Assembly: GCF_963678975.1 (NCBI RefSeq)
Contig: NC_089280.1
Coordinates: 1,454,501-1,518,500, forward strand
Direction of reading: 5' to 3'
DNA from: Dysidea avara
Taxonomy: Eukaryota > Porifera > Demospongiae > Dictyoceratida > Dysideidae
Length of the DNA: 64,000 nt
Shown here: positions 30,535 through 44,000 of the stretch, one piece after another
How positions within the stretch are numbered: position 1 is the stretch's first letter
Layout: each line of letters begins with the position of its first letter
Position numbers and translations under genes: made by a program
Notes under the pieces: generated by a model
What the model was told of the DNA's origin: nothing
Seen by the model: only the letters and a program-made list of their open reading frames with translations
Databases searched by the model: none

Positions 30535-32600
30535 GGAAGGGTTACATAGTAACAAAGGTAACAAAGTAACAAAATGTTATAAAGTGTAGTAGCTAGCTAC
30601 ACTGTGCCCCTGGGCTCCAACAGCAAATTGCTGACTAGCCAGTGCTCCAAATTGTAATTCTAAACATGAGTCTGGGAACGACAAGCAAAATCACGAATGA
30701 AAAACCTAGTGGAGATTGTATTTAGATAACTAACAAAGAAGCTAACATTTGAGCAGAATGGATTTAAAAAACGGAATGACAAATGGAAACCATCAAACTG
30801 GGTAACTAACAGCCATTTCAGTATGTAACTAGTAACCAGCCTAAATCAAGATGTAAGTTGTATAGTGATGAGAGTAAAATGGATTTGACAAGTACGTGTA
30901 GTATGATATGTGGTAACTGGGTAACTACCAAACAAATTTCAGCATTTACAGAGTAACAGAAATTTAACTAGCCAAAATAAAGATACAAGTTGTATGCCAT
31001 GAACGTGAGAGTAGAATGGATTTGACAAGTAGCATCATATGTGGTAACCATGTAACTGGGTAACTCCCAGCCAAATTTCATTATTTCTAGAGTAACAGAA
31101 AAGTAACCATCTGAAATAAAGATGTAAGTTGAATACCATGCACGTGAGGGTAGAATGGATTTGAAAAGTAGCTTCATATGTGGTAACCATGTAACTGGGT
31201 ACCTCCAGCCAAATTTCACCATTTACAGAGTAACAGAAAAGGAACCAACTTAAAAGATGCAAGTTGTATACCATGCTTGTGAGTGTAGAATGGATTTGAC
31301 AAGTAGCATCATATGTGGTAACCATGTAACTGGGTAACCTCCAGCCAAATTTCACCATTTACAGAGTAACAGAAAAGTACCCAGCTTAAAAGATGCAAGT
31401 TGTATACCATGCACGTGAGGGTAGAATGGATTTGACAAGTAGCATCATATGTGGTAACCATGTAACTGGGTACCTCCAGCCAAATTTCACCATTTACAGA
31501 GTAACAGAAAAGTAACCAGCTTAAAAGATGCAAGTTGTATACTATGCACGAGAGGGTAGAATGGATTTGACAAGTAGCATCATATGTGGTAACCATGTAA
31601 CTGGGTAACCTCCAGCCAAATTTCACCATTTACAGAGTAACAGAAAAGTAACCAGCTTAAAAGATGCAAGTTGCATACTATGCACGAGAGGATTTGACAA
31701 GTAGCATCATATGAGGTAACCATGTAACTGGGTAACCTCCAGCCAAATTTCACCATTTACAGAGTAACAGAAAAGTAACCAGCTTAAAAGATGCAAGTTG
31801 TATACTATGCACGAGAGGGTAGAATGGATTTGACAAGTAGCATCATACGTGGTAACCATGTAACTGGGTAACCTCAAGCCAAATTTCACTATTTACAGAG
31901 TAACAGAAAAGTAACCAGCTTAAAAGATGCAAGTTGTATACTATGCACGAGAGGGTAGAATGGATTTGACAAGCAGCATCATATGTGGTAACCATGTAAC
32001 TGGGTAACCTCCAGCCAAATTTCACCATTTACAGAGTAACAGAAAAGTAACCAGCTTAAAAGATGCAAGTTGTATACTATGCACGAGAGGGTAGAATGGA
32101 TTTGACAAGTAGCATCATATGTGGTAACCATGTAACTGGGTAACTCCCAGCCAAATTTCACCATTTATAAAGTAACAGAAAAGTAACTGCTCAAAATAAA
32201 GATATAAGTTGTAATATTGTACTCTTGTTTGTATATGGTGAGAGTAGAATGGATCTGACAAGTGGAATGATACTTTATTTGGTAACCATGTAACTGGGAA
32301 ACTCTCAGACAAATGTAGAGTAACAGAAAAGTAACCATCCAAAACAAAGATATAAGATACCGTGAGAGTGGAATGGATCTGACAAGTGACATGATATGTT
32401 TTAACTATTTAACTGGGTAAATCCCAGCAAAATTTCACCATTTACGTATGACTTAACAGAAAAGTAACCACAGTCATACGTTGTATAAAGCTAAAGTAGC
32501 TACCACAGAGATGGCTTGCCAGTATCATTTTTGGTAACCACACAACTGGCCTACTTCCAGTTAATTGTGAAGTAACAATGAATGCTGTGTCTTATTACTA
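30535..32600 (-). repeat. 136-bp satellite, left array (minus orientation)
   Basis: Units contain, on the plus strand, GGTAACCATGTAACTGGGTA, CCAAATTTCACCATTTACAG, AGTAACAGAAAAGTAACC and AAGATGCAAGTTGTATAC, repeating every 136 bp or so. The core (about 31300-32160) is homogeneous; units diverge toward both edges, and the outer edge fades into GTAACAAAGGTAACAAAGTA at about 30550. This is the same satellite as at 57230-64000, in reverse. The short reading frames in each unit overlap and are not genes. Confidence 0.95.
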
Positions 32601-35096
32601 ACAACAATAGCCTATATTACACAGGGTTATCTTAAGTATATCGCCACTAAGGGCTCGGACAGGAGCCCTGGCAAGGCAAATATTTAAATGTGGCCAGATT
32701 TGAGATAAGCATGCTTCCACACACACAAAATCAAACTGACGTTTTTACAAGAAATGGATTGCTAGCACGTTACACTATCAATTCTCACTATGTGTTTGTC
32801 TGAGTTGTGCTGAGTCTGCTTTTGCCAGCAGTTTTTGTAAGACCCTGTAAAAGCCACGAGTGGTAGCAAGGTGCCATTCAATGGCCATGGCTCTGTTTGA
32901 ACAGTCTGATGTGTGGTGGACAAGGCTTGTAGGGCTCTCCAGTCTCGTCTTTCATCATTTGTGAGTGATTTGAGTACAACAAGAGTCCATACACGGCCCA
33001 AGTTGGACCTCTGGATTACAATCGTCTTTTCACTTCAATAGGTACTCCTATATTAAGCCCACCCACCATGCATCCATGCCCACTTTCCCTATTACTACCA
33101 CCTGTGATATTAATACCTTTACGAAAAAAACAGTTCAAAACAGACTATATTTTGGGCACAAGAAACTTATACACCCACACACTGATAGCTATACATAGGT
33201 GAAAGTCAATTTCATTTGTTCAGCTTTACACATTACAAAGTTACAATACATTGATACTCAAAATCGCCATATCTACTAATGTAGTTTTGTACATGGAAAC
33301 CGGGTTTTGTCAAATCCAGTGACAAATTACATTCCAAATAATTATGTTATTACATTAAAATACAGAATATGCAACTACAGTGTTAATTGTGTGTGTACCG
33401 ATAACTGGTTATAAAAGTTTCATAACCAATCTGCATGAGCTAAATGTTTTCATGCACACACACACACTCACACACACATACACATTTTTGTACATAAACA
33501 TCTTGCCGTGCCCACATGTGTGTTTTAACACAACTGCGTGGTCGAATGTGATCGAGGATTTCATTCTCTTTGTCTGTTTGGTTGTAATCATAATAATTTT
33601 TTCTCATGATTGTTTCAATGATGGTTTTTAAAAAAGTGAAACATATGGCCGAAATTGAATGCTATATTATGTAATAGACTGGCATTGATTATGCCAGCAT
33701 AATTTCTGGGTAATTAAAAGCGTAAAGCATAATGCCAGCATACTTGGACCATAATGAGAAATTTTTCATAAAGTAATGCTGCCACAATACTGTCACTGTT
33801 TACAGTCACAGAGCTGATCTATTTTGAATATATAAGTAGCACATCCTTATTAAGAGTAGAAATGATAAACTGGAGCTGTGTTTCCACAGTTCCATTTGCA
33901 AGATCAAAAGCTTTCCATTGAGATTGTGGTCTGGCTGAGATTTCCATTATCGAGATATTCTAATAGAGCAGTCTAATACTCTAATAGGACAATCATCATA
34001 AGACAAAAAGGAAAAACTGAACAAAGGTTTGGTGTTTCTAATGAGAGAAAATTCTAGGAGCCGACCCTTTGCATAATGCTGCAAATACTGATGAACAAGT
34101 TCTGTCTTTGTATATCTATTACTTTTGTGCACAAAAATTACTGCCAGGTTGAAAAAGACTTCTTAGTAGTCTTAGAATACAGTATATAGTACAATACAAT
34201 GGGCCTAAATGTACGTATAAGGTAGACCCTATACTTATACAACATTGTTGTATAAGTATAGGGTCTACCTTATACTTCAATATACTGGCTTCTTTTCAAA
34301 CCCATGATCCTCTCTATTTCAGGGGCATATCCTGAATTTTTAAAATGGGGTTTCCGTCAGTATGAATGTACTGCTGTTTGATCACGTACTGACAATTGCT
34401 ACAGAATTTGGAGATGTTTATCTGAATCAGTATAACATGTCGTCAGTGTGTTAAAGCACCTCTAGTATGCTTGTTGTAGGGAGTCTGGAGTATGCCCACG
34501 CTCCCAGGAAATGTTTTGAGAATTAGACGCCGGGAGAGTGAATTTGATAACATTTCAGTCACTAAAATAAATTGTACAGTCTTTGTTGAAGCAACCTGGT
34601 TGCAAGTTGGATACAGGTTCAACACTACCATGAAGAAGCTAAGCAGCTAATAATAAAGTTAGCATTTAGTTAATAAGGCCATAAGCACCTTCTCTCGATT
34701 TGAACTATTGTCCTGTATTAGTATTGCACCGTAAAGCAAGTAAATTAATGTGTTTACATATATTGTGATTAGCAATTGGAAAGTATATAAACTATTTTGT
34801 TTACTGTAACAATGAACCAATCATGATTCTGGGAATTTATAATTATTGTTGTAAATTACATGTATATAGATGATAGACCATTTATTTCAGAGCTTAAATG
34901 TCTCAATCTTTTAAGTAGACAGTAATTACACATGTATAAGTATTCAAATTGAAGGTATCAAAGATGTTAAATCAACAATATACATTCAGCATATATACAT
35001 GTATTGTAGTTAAATTATAAATTACAGCAAATAACACACTGTGTAATTCATGTGTGAAGTAGATAGTTCATACATTACAAAATGCTCCGCTATACT
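32601..35096. other. Gene-free stretch between the left satellite and the KDZ-like gene
   Basis: No supported exon was found. It contains a CA-rich run (33455-33485), an old GAGCATAATGCCAGCATA-type remnant (33680-33760), the ACTCTAATAGAGCAGTC-type pair at 33957-33990, and a hairpin at 34220-34275 (GTATAAGGTAGACCCTATAC and its reverse). A minus-strand open frame at 33001-32762 is unrecognised and probably chance. Confidence 0.5.
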
Positions 35097-38000
35097 TCAT
35101 TCTTTAGTATTGAGTTTCTTTGCATGTATTGGTCTACGCCCATGCAAGTAACAATAAGAAATATATGCATTTCGCCTTTTCACCATGCGATGTATGTAAA
35201 AATGATGGTGGGTTTTTGGCATAGAGCAAACAATTTTTTTAAACCTGGACATCCATGCAAAAGTTTGCTCACATGCCATGGTGTTAAAACTTGGGTTCTT
35301 TTCTTTGATTGGTTGTGGATCATATAGGGTTTTGCACCTTGGATCACAGTGGTTGTTGATGTGAAGGCTGTCTATTATCTTATTTATATCTTTCCAGATA
35401 TACTTGAGATCTCCTGTGTAGAATACAAAACAACCACATGTCTTTAGATCCATTTAAAATGCCTGTACATACCTGGTAAGGGCAAATCATTCCTAGCAAC
35501 TTTCAGGTTATTCACATGACACATGTTGTCATATGCCAGAATTACTTCTTTCCAAGTTCTTCTTGTTTTGTTACCAAATGCCGCAATAAGCCATGATAGC
35601 ATTAATAAAAACACCTGGGCTGGCCCTTCAGATGTACATAAACAATAGTATTATTGAGAAAAGAATGCAACAACACTTATTAATGAATATTTATATATCA
35701 GTGAAATTTACTGGTGGATCTAGGATTTCTAAAAGGGGTGTATGAAACTTACTAATTAAGCATCCAAGGACATGGCTTAAGAAAATTATATACTTTTAAA
35801 GTGAACAGTTTTCATTTACTTACTTAAATTGCAAAATAAACAAACTAGCTAGCTAACTGCAAGGCTAAATTTGTAGCTAAGTTTCCCTTCTGATTACTCT
35901 ATTAGAGCAGCTAGTTGACTTCTCTATATGAATAGTTTGTTGACTTCTCTATTAGAGTAGTTCAATCCATTTTAATGCAATGGGTGGTGTCAATTGCAAC
36001 TGAGTAGGCTTCTGAAAAAGAATTTTGGTTGAAACTACCAAAACCCATGTAGATCTGCCACTGAAACTTTAAGAGTTCAAATTGCAACAAATGTTCGGAA
36101 AAACTTCAAGTTTTTTTTGTAGTTATTACATTTAAAATCTTTAGTGATAAGGTTCTACTCGACCATGTTACCTTGATGTCAACCAAATAGGCAATAACTT
36201 ACTTTTTGTTGTGCGATAATGTTATATAGTGTTTTACTTTAGTGTGCTTTAGTCAACAAGTATTATTATGACAATTCAATTTGTGACCAGATTTTACAGA
36301 ACCGATCCAAATCGCACATCAGGCAAAATCAAACTAACACCACCAGTGGATAGCTACACTATCGTACTACAAGTTTTGACCCTCAGCACTACTCAAACTA
36401 CACGAGGCTGGTTTTTACACACGTCTTTTCTGGGTGGTGTGGAGTGCTCAAATGGCGGTTTCAGGCCTTGTGAAGGACCTGGCTTGGCAAGAGTCAGTGG
36501 TTTACTGGTGGACAGCCTTATAATGTTGGCCAGACGTGTTCTCTGTTGAGTTTGCTACATATCAGCCACTAAGGAGCCAGCACAGCCCTGTAATCTCGTA
36601 TCTGGACTCCAATCGTGGTCTGCCTCCATTTTGAGGTCTATCTCTTGCCCTCCCCGCCACCCCCACCCTCCACCCCTTTGTGAGCACTCGTGATACTACT
36701 TCGCTCGTCCAACTGCTCAGATTTTCTATCTTATTTGGCGGGAAACTGTACAAGCAGCTACAAGTACTGGAAGTGGCTTGAAAGGTAAAAGATTGATGCA
36801 TCTTTGGTGTAAATTTCATATGCGTGCTTTCTATCCTTGGAGAGGTATGCTGGCTTCAATTCTTTAAAACCGTTTATCTCGGAACTTCTAATGTGCGATT
36901 TGGATCGTTTTTCCAAAATCCAGTCACATTTAATGATCTCCCTTTATTTTTTAAACCAGAATGCTGTAAACAAGCATAGATGTAGTGCTCATAAGTAGCT
37001 CATTACCACTACATATGCTAGTTAGGACTACGTCCACTTTCACAAAATAATTCTATGTGGTCCATGCATGTCCAGTACAAATGTAATAGATGTATGGTAG
37101 CTACAATCCCCACAAACAAACATAGTGTGCTCAAGACACCTGTTTAACACATCTATATCAAATTGTAAGCAATCCTAGTTTGGGAGAGTTCACTTCATAC
37201 TACTGTATGATATATTCAGTGTTTGTTGGCAGTGGGTATATTCACAATGCATTTGAACCTTAAAAACTAGTCAGTGCATAATGCAGGCAATCTCTGTAAT
37301 GATAAGGAATTCACAGAAAAAAAAATATGTGGGTACTTAGGCCACTTCAATTTACATTTAATTATTTGTTTCTTGTGCACAACTGACCCAACAATTTTCT
37401 ATACAAAATATTTGTTAACCACATGATCACAGTACACTTTGTGTTAATGTCACAAAGGGATTGCCAGAAGTAAGGCAGAGTAGTTATCTTCACTATATAG
37501 TGGGCTACTGACAAGTGGCACAGCAATCACAGTGTAGCTTAGCTACCATTTGAAATGTAGATTAATTTTCTGAAGTCATAAATGGTTAATTTTATTATGT
37601 CGACCTGACGACCCTCTACTTAGCTGGTTTTGGTCCGAGATACAAAAGATTAAGTAGAAGTGGCCTTATGATAAACAAAAAAAAATCCTGGCTTCATATT
37701 TAGTTAGTTTGTTACTGTAAACAATTTGTAAACATGTTACAATGCTGTGAAATTAAACCAAGGCCTTAGAACTTACTGGTACAGGGGCTGCCACATTTGT
37801 ATATGTCCACCACCACTGGCACACATCCAAATCCCTCTTGTCCATTTTTGGAGTTTCTTTGGTTGCCCCGTGTCTTTATTGCACTGTGTTTTTGTTGCAG
37901 CCACTTCTTTACAGCTGTCTAATTGTGATAAACCTGGATACTGTTCCAGAGCTGATGAAATGCCTGTAAATAACAGTATTGTTACAGTTATACAGTGTTA

Positions 38001-41000
38001 CACATAAAGCCATATATGTGTTAACATTTTCTTCAATATTTACTTTTAAATATATGTATTATATCTAGTATTTATAAAGTCTTCACTATAGCTACACGAT
38101 GCTGATTGTGTAAGCGTGTACAATCATGCACCTACCTTGACAATCTGCAGCAGTAAGATCTGCATTGGAATCAGCTGTCGGGCGCTCTTTAGAAGCTACA
38201 TTAACAAAAATATAGTATTATTTTCTGTATTTTATTCTTGTCAGGCACTACTACATATTACTTAAATTATGTTCATAATACAGCATGTTAGACTTCAGAT
38301 CACACCAGTCCACACTCTTTAGCTGTGGCATATAGTATATGCATAACTAGTCTTCTGTATGAAGCTAGATCTTACTATAGATGCATTCTTTAAAAACTGA
38401 AAGTTGTTAATGACAATGTCAGATAGCACTAAGCACATGTAGTACTAAAAATTTAAAATTTGTATATGGATCTTTCACAGATCATATAATTATTGGAAAC
38501 TGGTGATGATCTCTCACACACAGCCAATTACTCTTGAACCGCATGCAGTAGTGGTTCATAACAGAGATCGCCTAATAGAGCATATGCCTAAACAACCTCT
38601 TTAATTGATTTTCCAGTAACAAAAAGTTAATTGAAATAAGTCTAGTTAGTAACTATGAAGTCTAAAGGAACTGAAGAGGAAAAAAATTTAATTCTTGAAA
38701 TACACCAATTTCTTCATATTCATCTCATATATAATAATTTTTCTATATACAGGAGTACAGGAATAAATGTGGGAATAAAAACTGCATAAATTTGTCATTC
38801 TTGTGTCCTTGACTTATCTAAAAGTGTGATTCGGTATGATAACATCCACTTTGAAGCTGTTTTGCTTCCTTTAGGTTCCCTTTGCCATTGAGTAGCTATA
38901 GCTCGTGGTAGGGAGGCTATGGTTTGTGCACAATACAGCATTAATAGTTTTACCAAGTTGTGCTAGGTGTCACTATACTCATTGGATTAATTAACAATGA
39001 TCTGATTATATCATAAGGCATGTCAATTTATTAATAGAATCAAGGATCAAAAAAGTCAAGACATTAAATAATCCAAGAACTACAATGGAGTGTATGAAGC
39101 CCTTTAAAGTGTAACAGTTCTCTATCCAGGTTCAATAGGTATGATACATATCCAGTGTGATGGTAACTGTGAAACCTGCTTATTGTTGGATCAAAGTTCT
39201 TGAACTTATTACTATAGGCAGGTTGTTGGTCACATTGTACACAAATGGCACATTTAGAGATATACAAGTTGGTTGGCTTAGACAAGTGACCTTATCGAAC
39301 AGTGACCCAATTAGACAGGTTTCACTGTATTGTGTTTGTTGGATTATACAAAGAGATCAAGACGGATACATAAATAATAAGCCACGGCACAGTAAGTTGT
39401 TTAGCCTTGATGAGGAACTATAGTAACAGCTTGCTTTACAATATATAGATGATAAACCTGTACTGTGTGATTGAAGTGTTTATTAATCCAAAAACTGTGT
39501 ATTTCTGTGTAGTCTTTAATAATCAATTGAGTCTGAATAGAGTACTCTAAAGGGCTTTACATACTCCATCGTGCTGACATTTAACTATTGTCATAGCAAT
39601 CTCTATTTCTCATGCTTTAATTTGCAGATCCTGGGGATGCACCAGAAGTTAATGCTCCCCTTAGTGGCCTTTATTTCTACCAGCGCTACATATGGGACAT
39701 AGCTACAATTATAGAGCTGAAAAACTAATAATTAACCAATAATTTGTATTTGCTTGCAGCTTGCTTTATGATCTACATATGCTTATGCAGCTGTTGTTAA
39801 ATACCAAGTGAAGACTTCAGTGGTAATTGCAGCTAGATTTCTGAAATCTTTTTTGAAGATCCACATACCGCAATCACCCAAATAGAGCAGTCTGCCTCAC
39901 CTATTTGAAATTCTTGGTTGCGCCTTGATTGGTTTATACATTAGTGTCATTCACAATACCTTATTTTGAATATAGTTTCAATTAAAGTTACTGAATAACT
40001 TTATAGCGGTTTTTTCTCATGTTTTAATTTATTTTTCGCTGACCCTCCGTTTATGTATTTTTACACCAGTATTATTTTGCATGGCTAAGTAAGAAAGTGC
40101 ACAAACCTTCAAGTGAAAATTTTAGAAATTCTCGTAAAGTGCAAGGTATGCCTTTTTTCCCTGCATCTTGACAATGTTCCCCACAAAAGGCCATACCAGT
40201 AGCTGGCTCATTTGGACAGGAGTCCACATACTGCAATGCTCCATCAAAGCCAGATATTTCCTTGGGAACACGATACATGCATATTGGATAACAGAGTTTC
40301 CAGTTCCCGTCTACTGCAAATAGTTTTCCACAACCTATAAATAGATAAAGTATTATTAGTACTCTGCTGCATTCATCAGCATAATAAAATACAATTCCTA
40401 TTCTGGTATATGTAATGCTGTAATAATTCAATGTGAATGGTAAACAGCAATAATATTGTCTAGGCATACCAAGTGAACAATTTGGTTAGGGTTTGTATGC
40501 AGTCACAAGCATAGGCAGCTTCAGAAATTTTGTTGACCAGTTTCCAAACCAGCTTTTTGTGAAGTTGAGACCAAAATTTTATCAAAAACTCAAGTGAGAG
40601 ACTTTACACTTTTATAAAGGCCCTATAAATTCATGTGGTTTGGTGCCATTTTAATTTGGGGATATACTCCAAATCACCAAATGTACTGTGTGTACAACTG
40701 TATAATACAGACCGGTGATTCCAGCGATATACTTACACTCTTTTATCGTGGAACAAAAGATATAAGCTTGTGCTTTCCCTGCTAATTATTGGGTTAAAAT
40801 GATACTGATAATATTGATTAGTAGAGCTTAATGTAAGTAGAACTATACGTACATGTATTACCATACAGTACAAAAAGGAATCTTATTGCATCTAATATGA
40901 AATCCAACACAAACACGCTAATAAAATTATGAATATTTAACCAGGCTATTTTTCATATGTGACCATTAGGTAGAAATTGGTTACTAAAGTCTTTCAACAA

Positions 41001-44000
41001 ATTTATATAATTGATGTTCTGTTCTATTGAGGAGTATGTCAACACTTGCTCTTTCATACGTCAACAATGAAAACATTTAAGATGAACAGTAGTTCTCTGA
41101 CAAATTTTAATATATGTACAAGAGTGGTGTGAGATTACATTGTCCAAAGCTGTTGCTTTGTACATACCTCTATGTTTGCATTCATCAGAACAGGTGTCAT
41201 GATCATAAATGCTGTCTGCTCGCTGTTCATCTATTAGACTCATAGCCTTCTCTCTGTCATTTGTCCTGGCAAACAAAAAATTCTCCATGTCTCTATCTCG
41301 CAATTCCAGCTCAAGTTCATAATTCCAAAATCCATTTGCCACAGTTTTACGATGGATCTCAGCAGCAGTAGAGAAACCAAAATCATTTTCATCATCTCCT
41401 ACCAAATACAAAAGTACCTTGGAACAATATGGTATGCTGTACATGCAACTTCAATATCACTTATTAAAAATCAAATAATAAACAGACTCCAAAACAATAA
41501 AATAATAAGAACAAGAAAGTGATATACAAATTACCATACTTTCCAAGCAAACCCATGCATGTGCTGCCCTACATTTGACAACTTGAAAAAATCAGCAAAA
41601 CATGCAAAGACAAATAGCGTCTGGATATTATTGTGGCATAGTTTTGTGTCTATGTAATGCAAGTTCATAATATGTGATCCAGTCTGGGAAATGGGTCTTA
41701 TTGCCTATCTCAAGACACTTTATTTTTTGCCACAAACACAAAACTACATCACTAAACTATCAAATTGTACAGTGATCACCAGCAAGGATCCAGTACTGGC
41801 TGCTTTTAGTGGGTGCTGTGGCAATCCATATGATGGGTCTGTGGCCTTGATGAAGCACTGGCTAACCAGCAGGTGGTTTTGTGAGGCTGTACAGCTCTGT
41901 GGCACTGAATAAAGAGCTGTGCTGTAATTTAACGGCGTTTTTGGTCAGTTTTATTTTGTCTTGAATGGCTTATAACTTGGCCAAATTCATATCTATGGGA
42001 TGATATTAAATTTTTTGACATGCTTCATGCCACCACTGCCCACCACCCTTAACTGAAGCTCGCCTGATAAAGCCAATCTTGGTTTTACAGCTATCTAAAA
42101 TGGTGGAAAACTTTTAAGAATGCTGTTTCTACAATGGATGGTCTAAGAGGTAAGAAATTGTTGTAAAATATTTTTATTGTTAGCTTAGCTTCAACCATTA
42201 GCTAGCTATAACACTCTGAATACTTCAAACCATCATTTCACAATGCTTTAAATAGACGATGAGAGCCTTTTCCCCAGACCACGTCACATATTGTTCCATT
42301 CTTATGAAATATAGAGCATTTTGTGATAGGGAACAGGATCTCAAGTTCATTTATTACATACTAGCATTGGTACCTGCCCTACGTGCAGGACCATGTACCT
42401 ATAATACATTATTAAGTAAAAGATCAAATGTCAGCACCACTCATACCCTACAGCATACATGGTCATATTGCTTGCCTTATACAATCTTGTGAGCATATAC
42501 CATGGGCGTGGTCCACAACTAGTTAAGTACGAACATTTGCTCTGATTGATAAGGGCATGACAGTGTGTTATTATTGCGCCTACTTTGTTTAGCTATAGCC
42601 ATTAGGCTGTTTGATCATTTTGTAAGTGTAGCTACAAGCATCTACGTACTTGCTCCTACAGTATGGAATCAGCTATTAGTATTGTGACATCCGAATACGG
42701 CTGCTCTAAAGAAAGTGTCGATATGAAATAATACTGTCTCCGTGAGTGGAGAAGAAGAAGACGATTCGTATTTGGAGATAAAAGGAAAGGTAAAGCACAA
42801 AAGGCAGACACTTGTTGGAACCTGAAAAGGCACATCCCGGCAGCGAGTTAAATATTGTGGCAAACAATCTTGATCATGCGCTGCTTCATTTGGCCTGTAG
42901 GCTTGCGACTGTGGTCAGGCAGGCAGACAAAAATTCTATTTTAGCTTTTTTTTAGAAATAGAATTTCAGCACTTTTATGGGTATTTTCTGATATATAACG
43001 TTTAAAATAAAGTTAGAAACATGAAGAGTCTTTAGTGAAATGTTTATTTGGTGCATGAAATGTTTCTAGGATAATTTTTAAGGGGATGAAATCTAGGGCA
43101 CGTACCAAATCCACTGCGATCCCTACTTAAACAGTACTATCGTACTGTTTGATAACATTGTTGTACTGTTTGATACTCGTGAAACTTTTTATTAGTTCCT
43201 ACGCACACTTGCATATGAGTTACCAAAGTGGTACATATTAGTTACCGTATTTACTTGGTTAAACGCCGTACTTCAAATAGTCACCGCATTTGAATAGTCG
43301 CCGCAACATAGGTCACCAGTTTGATAATAAACGCCGCCCTTGAATAAACACCGCGTCTTTTATTCAGGTTCCATGTATAATCGCAGTTTCTAATAGAAAA
43401 TGAAGTTACAGTGTTGCTTTTAAACTACAGGTAGTGTAGTGTGCTAAGCAAACCTACTTACGTGTTGTATAGACTGATTGGTAGCCGCACGTAAAAGTGC
43501 TGTAAGTACAATAAACGCTGCCATTGAAAAGTAGCCGCACTGATTTTTAACATAAGGCTAATAGTAGTCGTGGCATTTAACCAAGTATATACGGTATACG
43601 GGCACTTGTGCTTTGCCTGATATATACGCACTTGCCCTCAGGCTTGTGCTTATATATGAGGCAAAGCACTCGAGCCCATGGTATGTATATATAGTATACA
43701 GTACATATATACTATAGTGTATAATTAAGCACATACGTACTGTATGCAGAGTGGAAAAAGCATAATACAGTCTATGCAGGACATAGTTACCTTCCTCCAA
43801 AGTAATTGGATAAGATCGACTAAAATCTACCATGTTGATGTAATTATGATTCTGAGAGTCTCTCATAGATTCATTATAAATCTCCGCAATAGATTCAAAA
43901 CTATTCCATCCATGATGGCTGTGTGACAATAACATTAAATGGTATATGGTGCTACATATATATCAAATCTAAATATATACAGCAACTGTAGAAATTTAAA

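Noticed and set aside
30535-32600. Regular repeats resembling a CRISPR array
   Set aside because: The whole 136-bp unit is repeated with no unique spacers, in an animal genome; it is a satellite.
32762-33001. 79-codon minus-strand frame (MGRVWTLVVLKSL)
   Set aside because: No recognisable domain, no matching splice sites, and no partner exons; not enough to call a gene.
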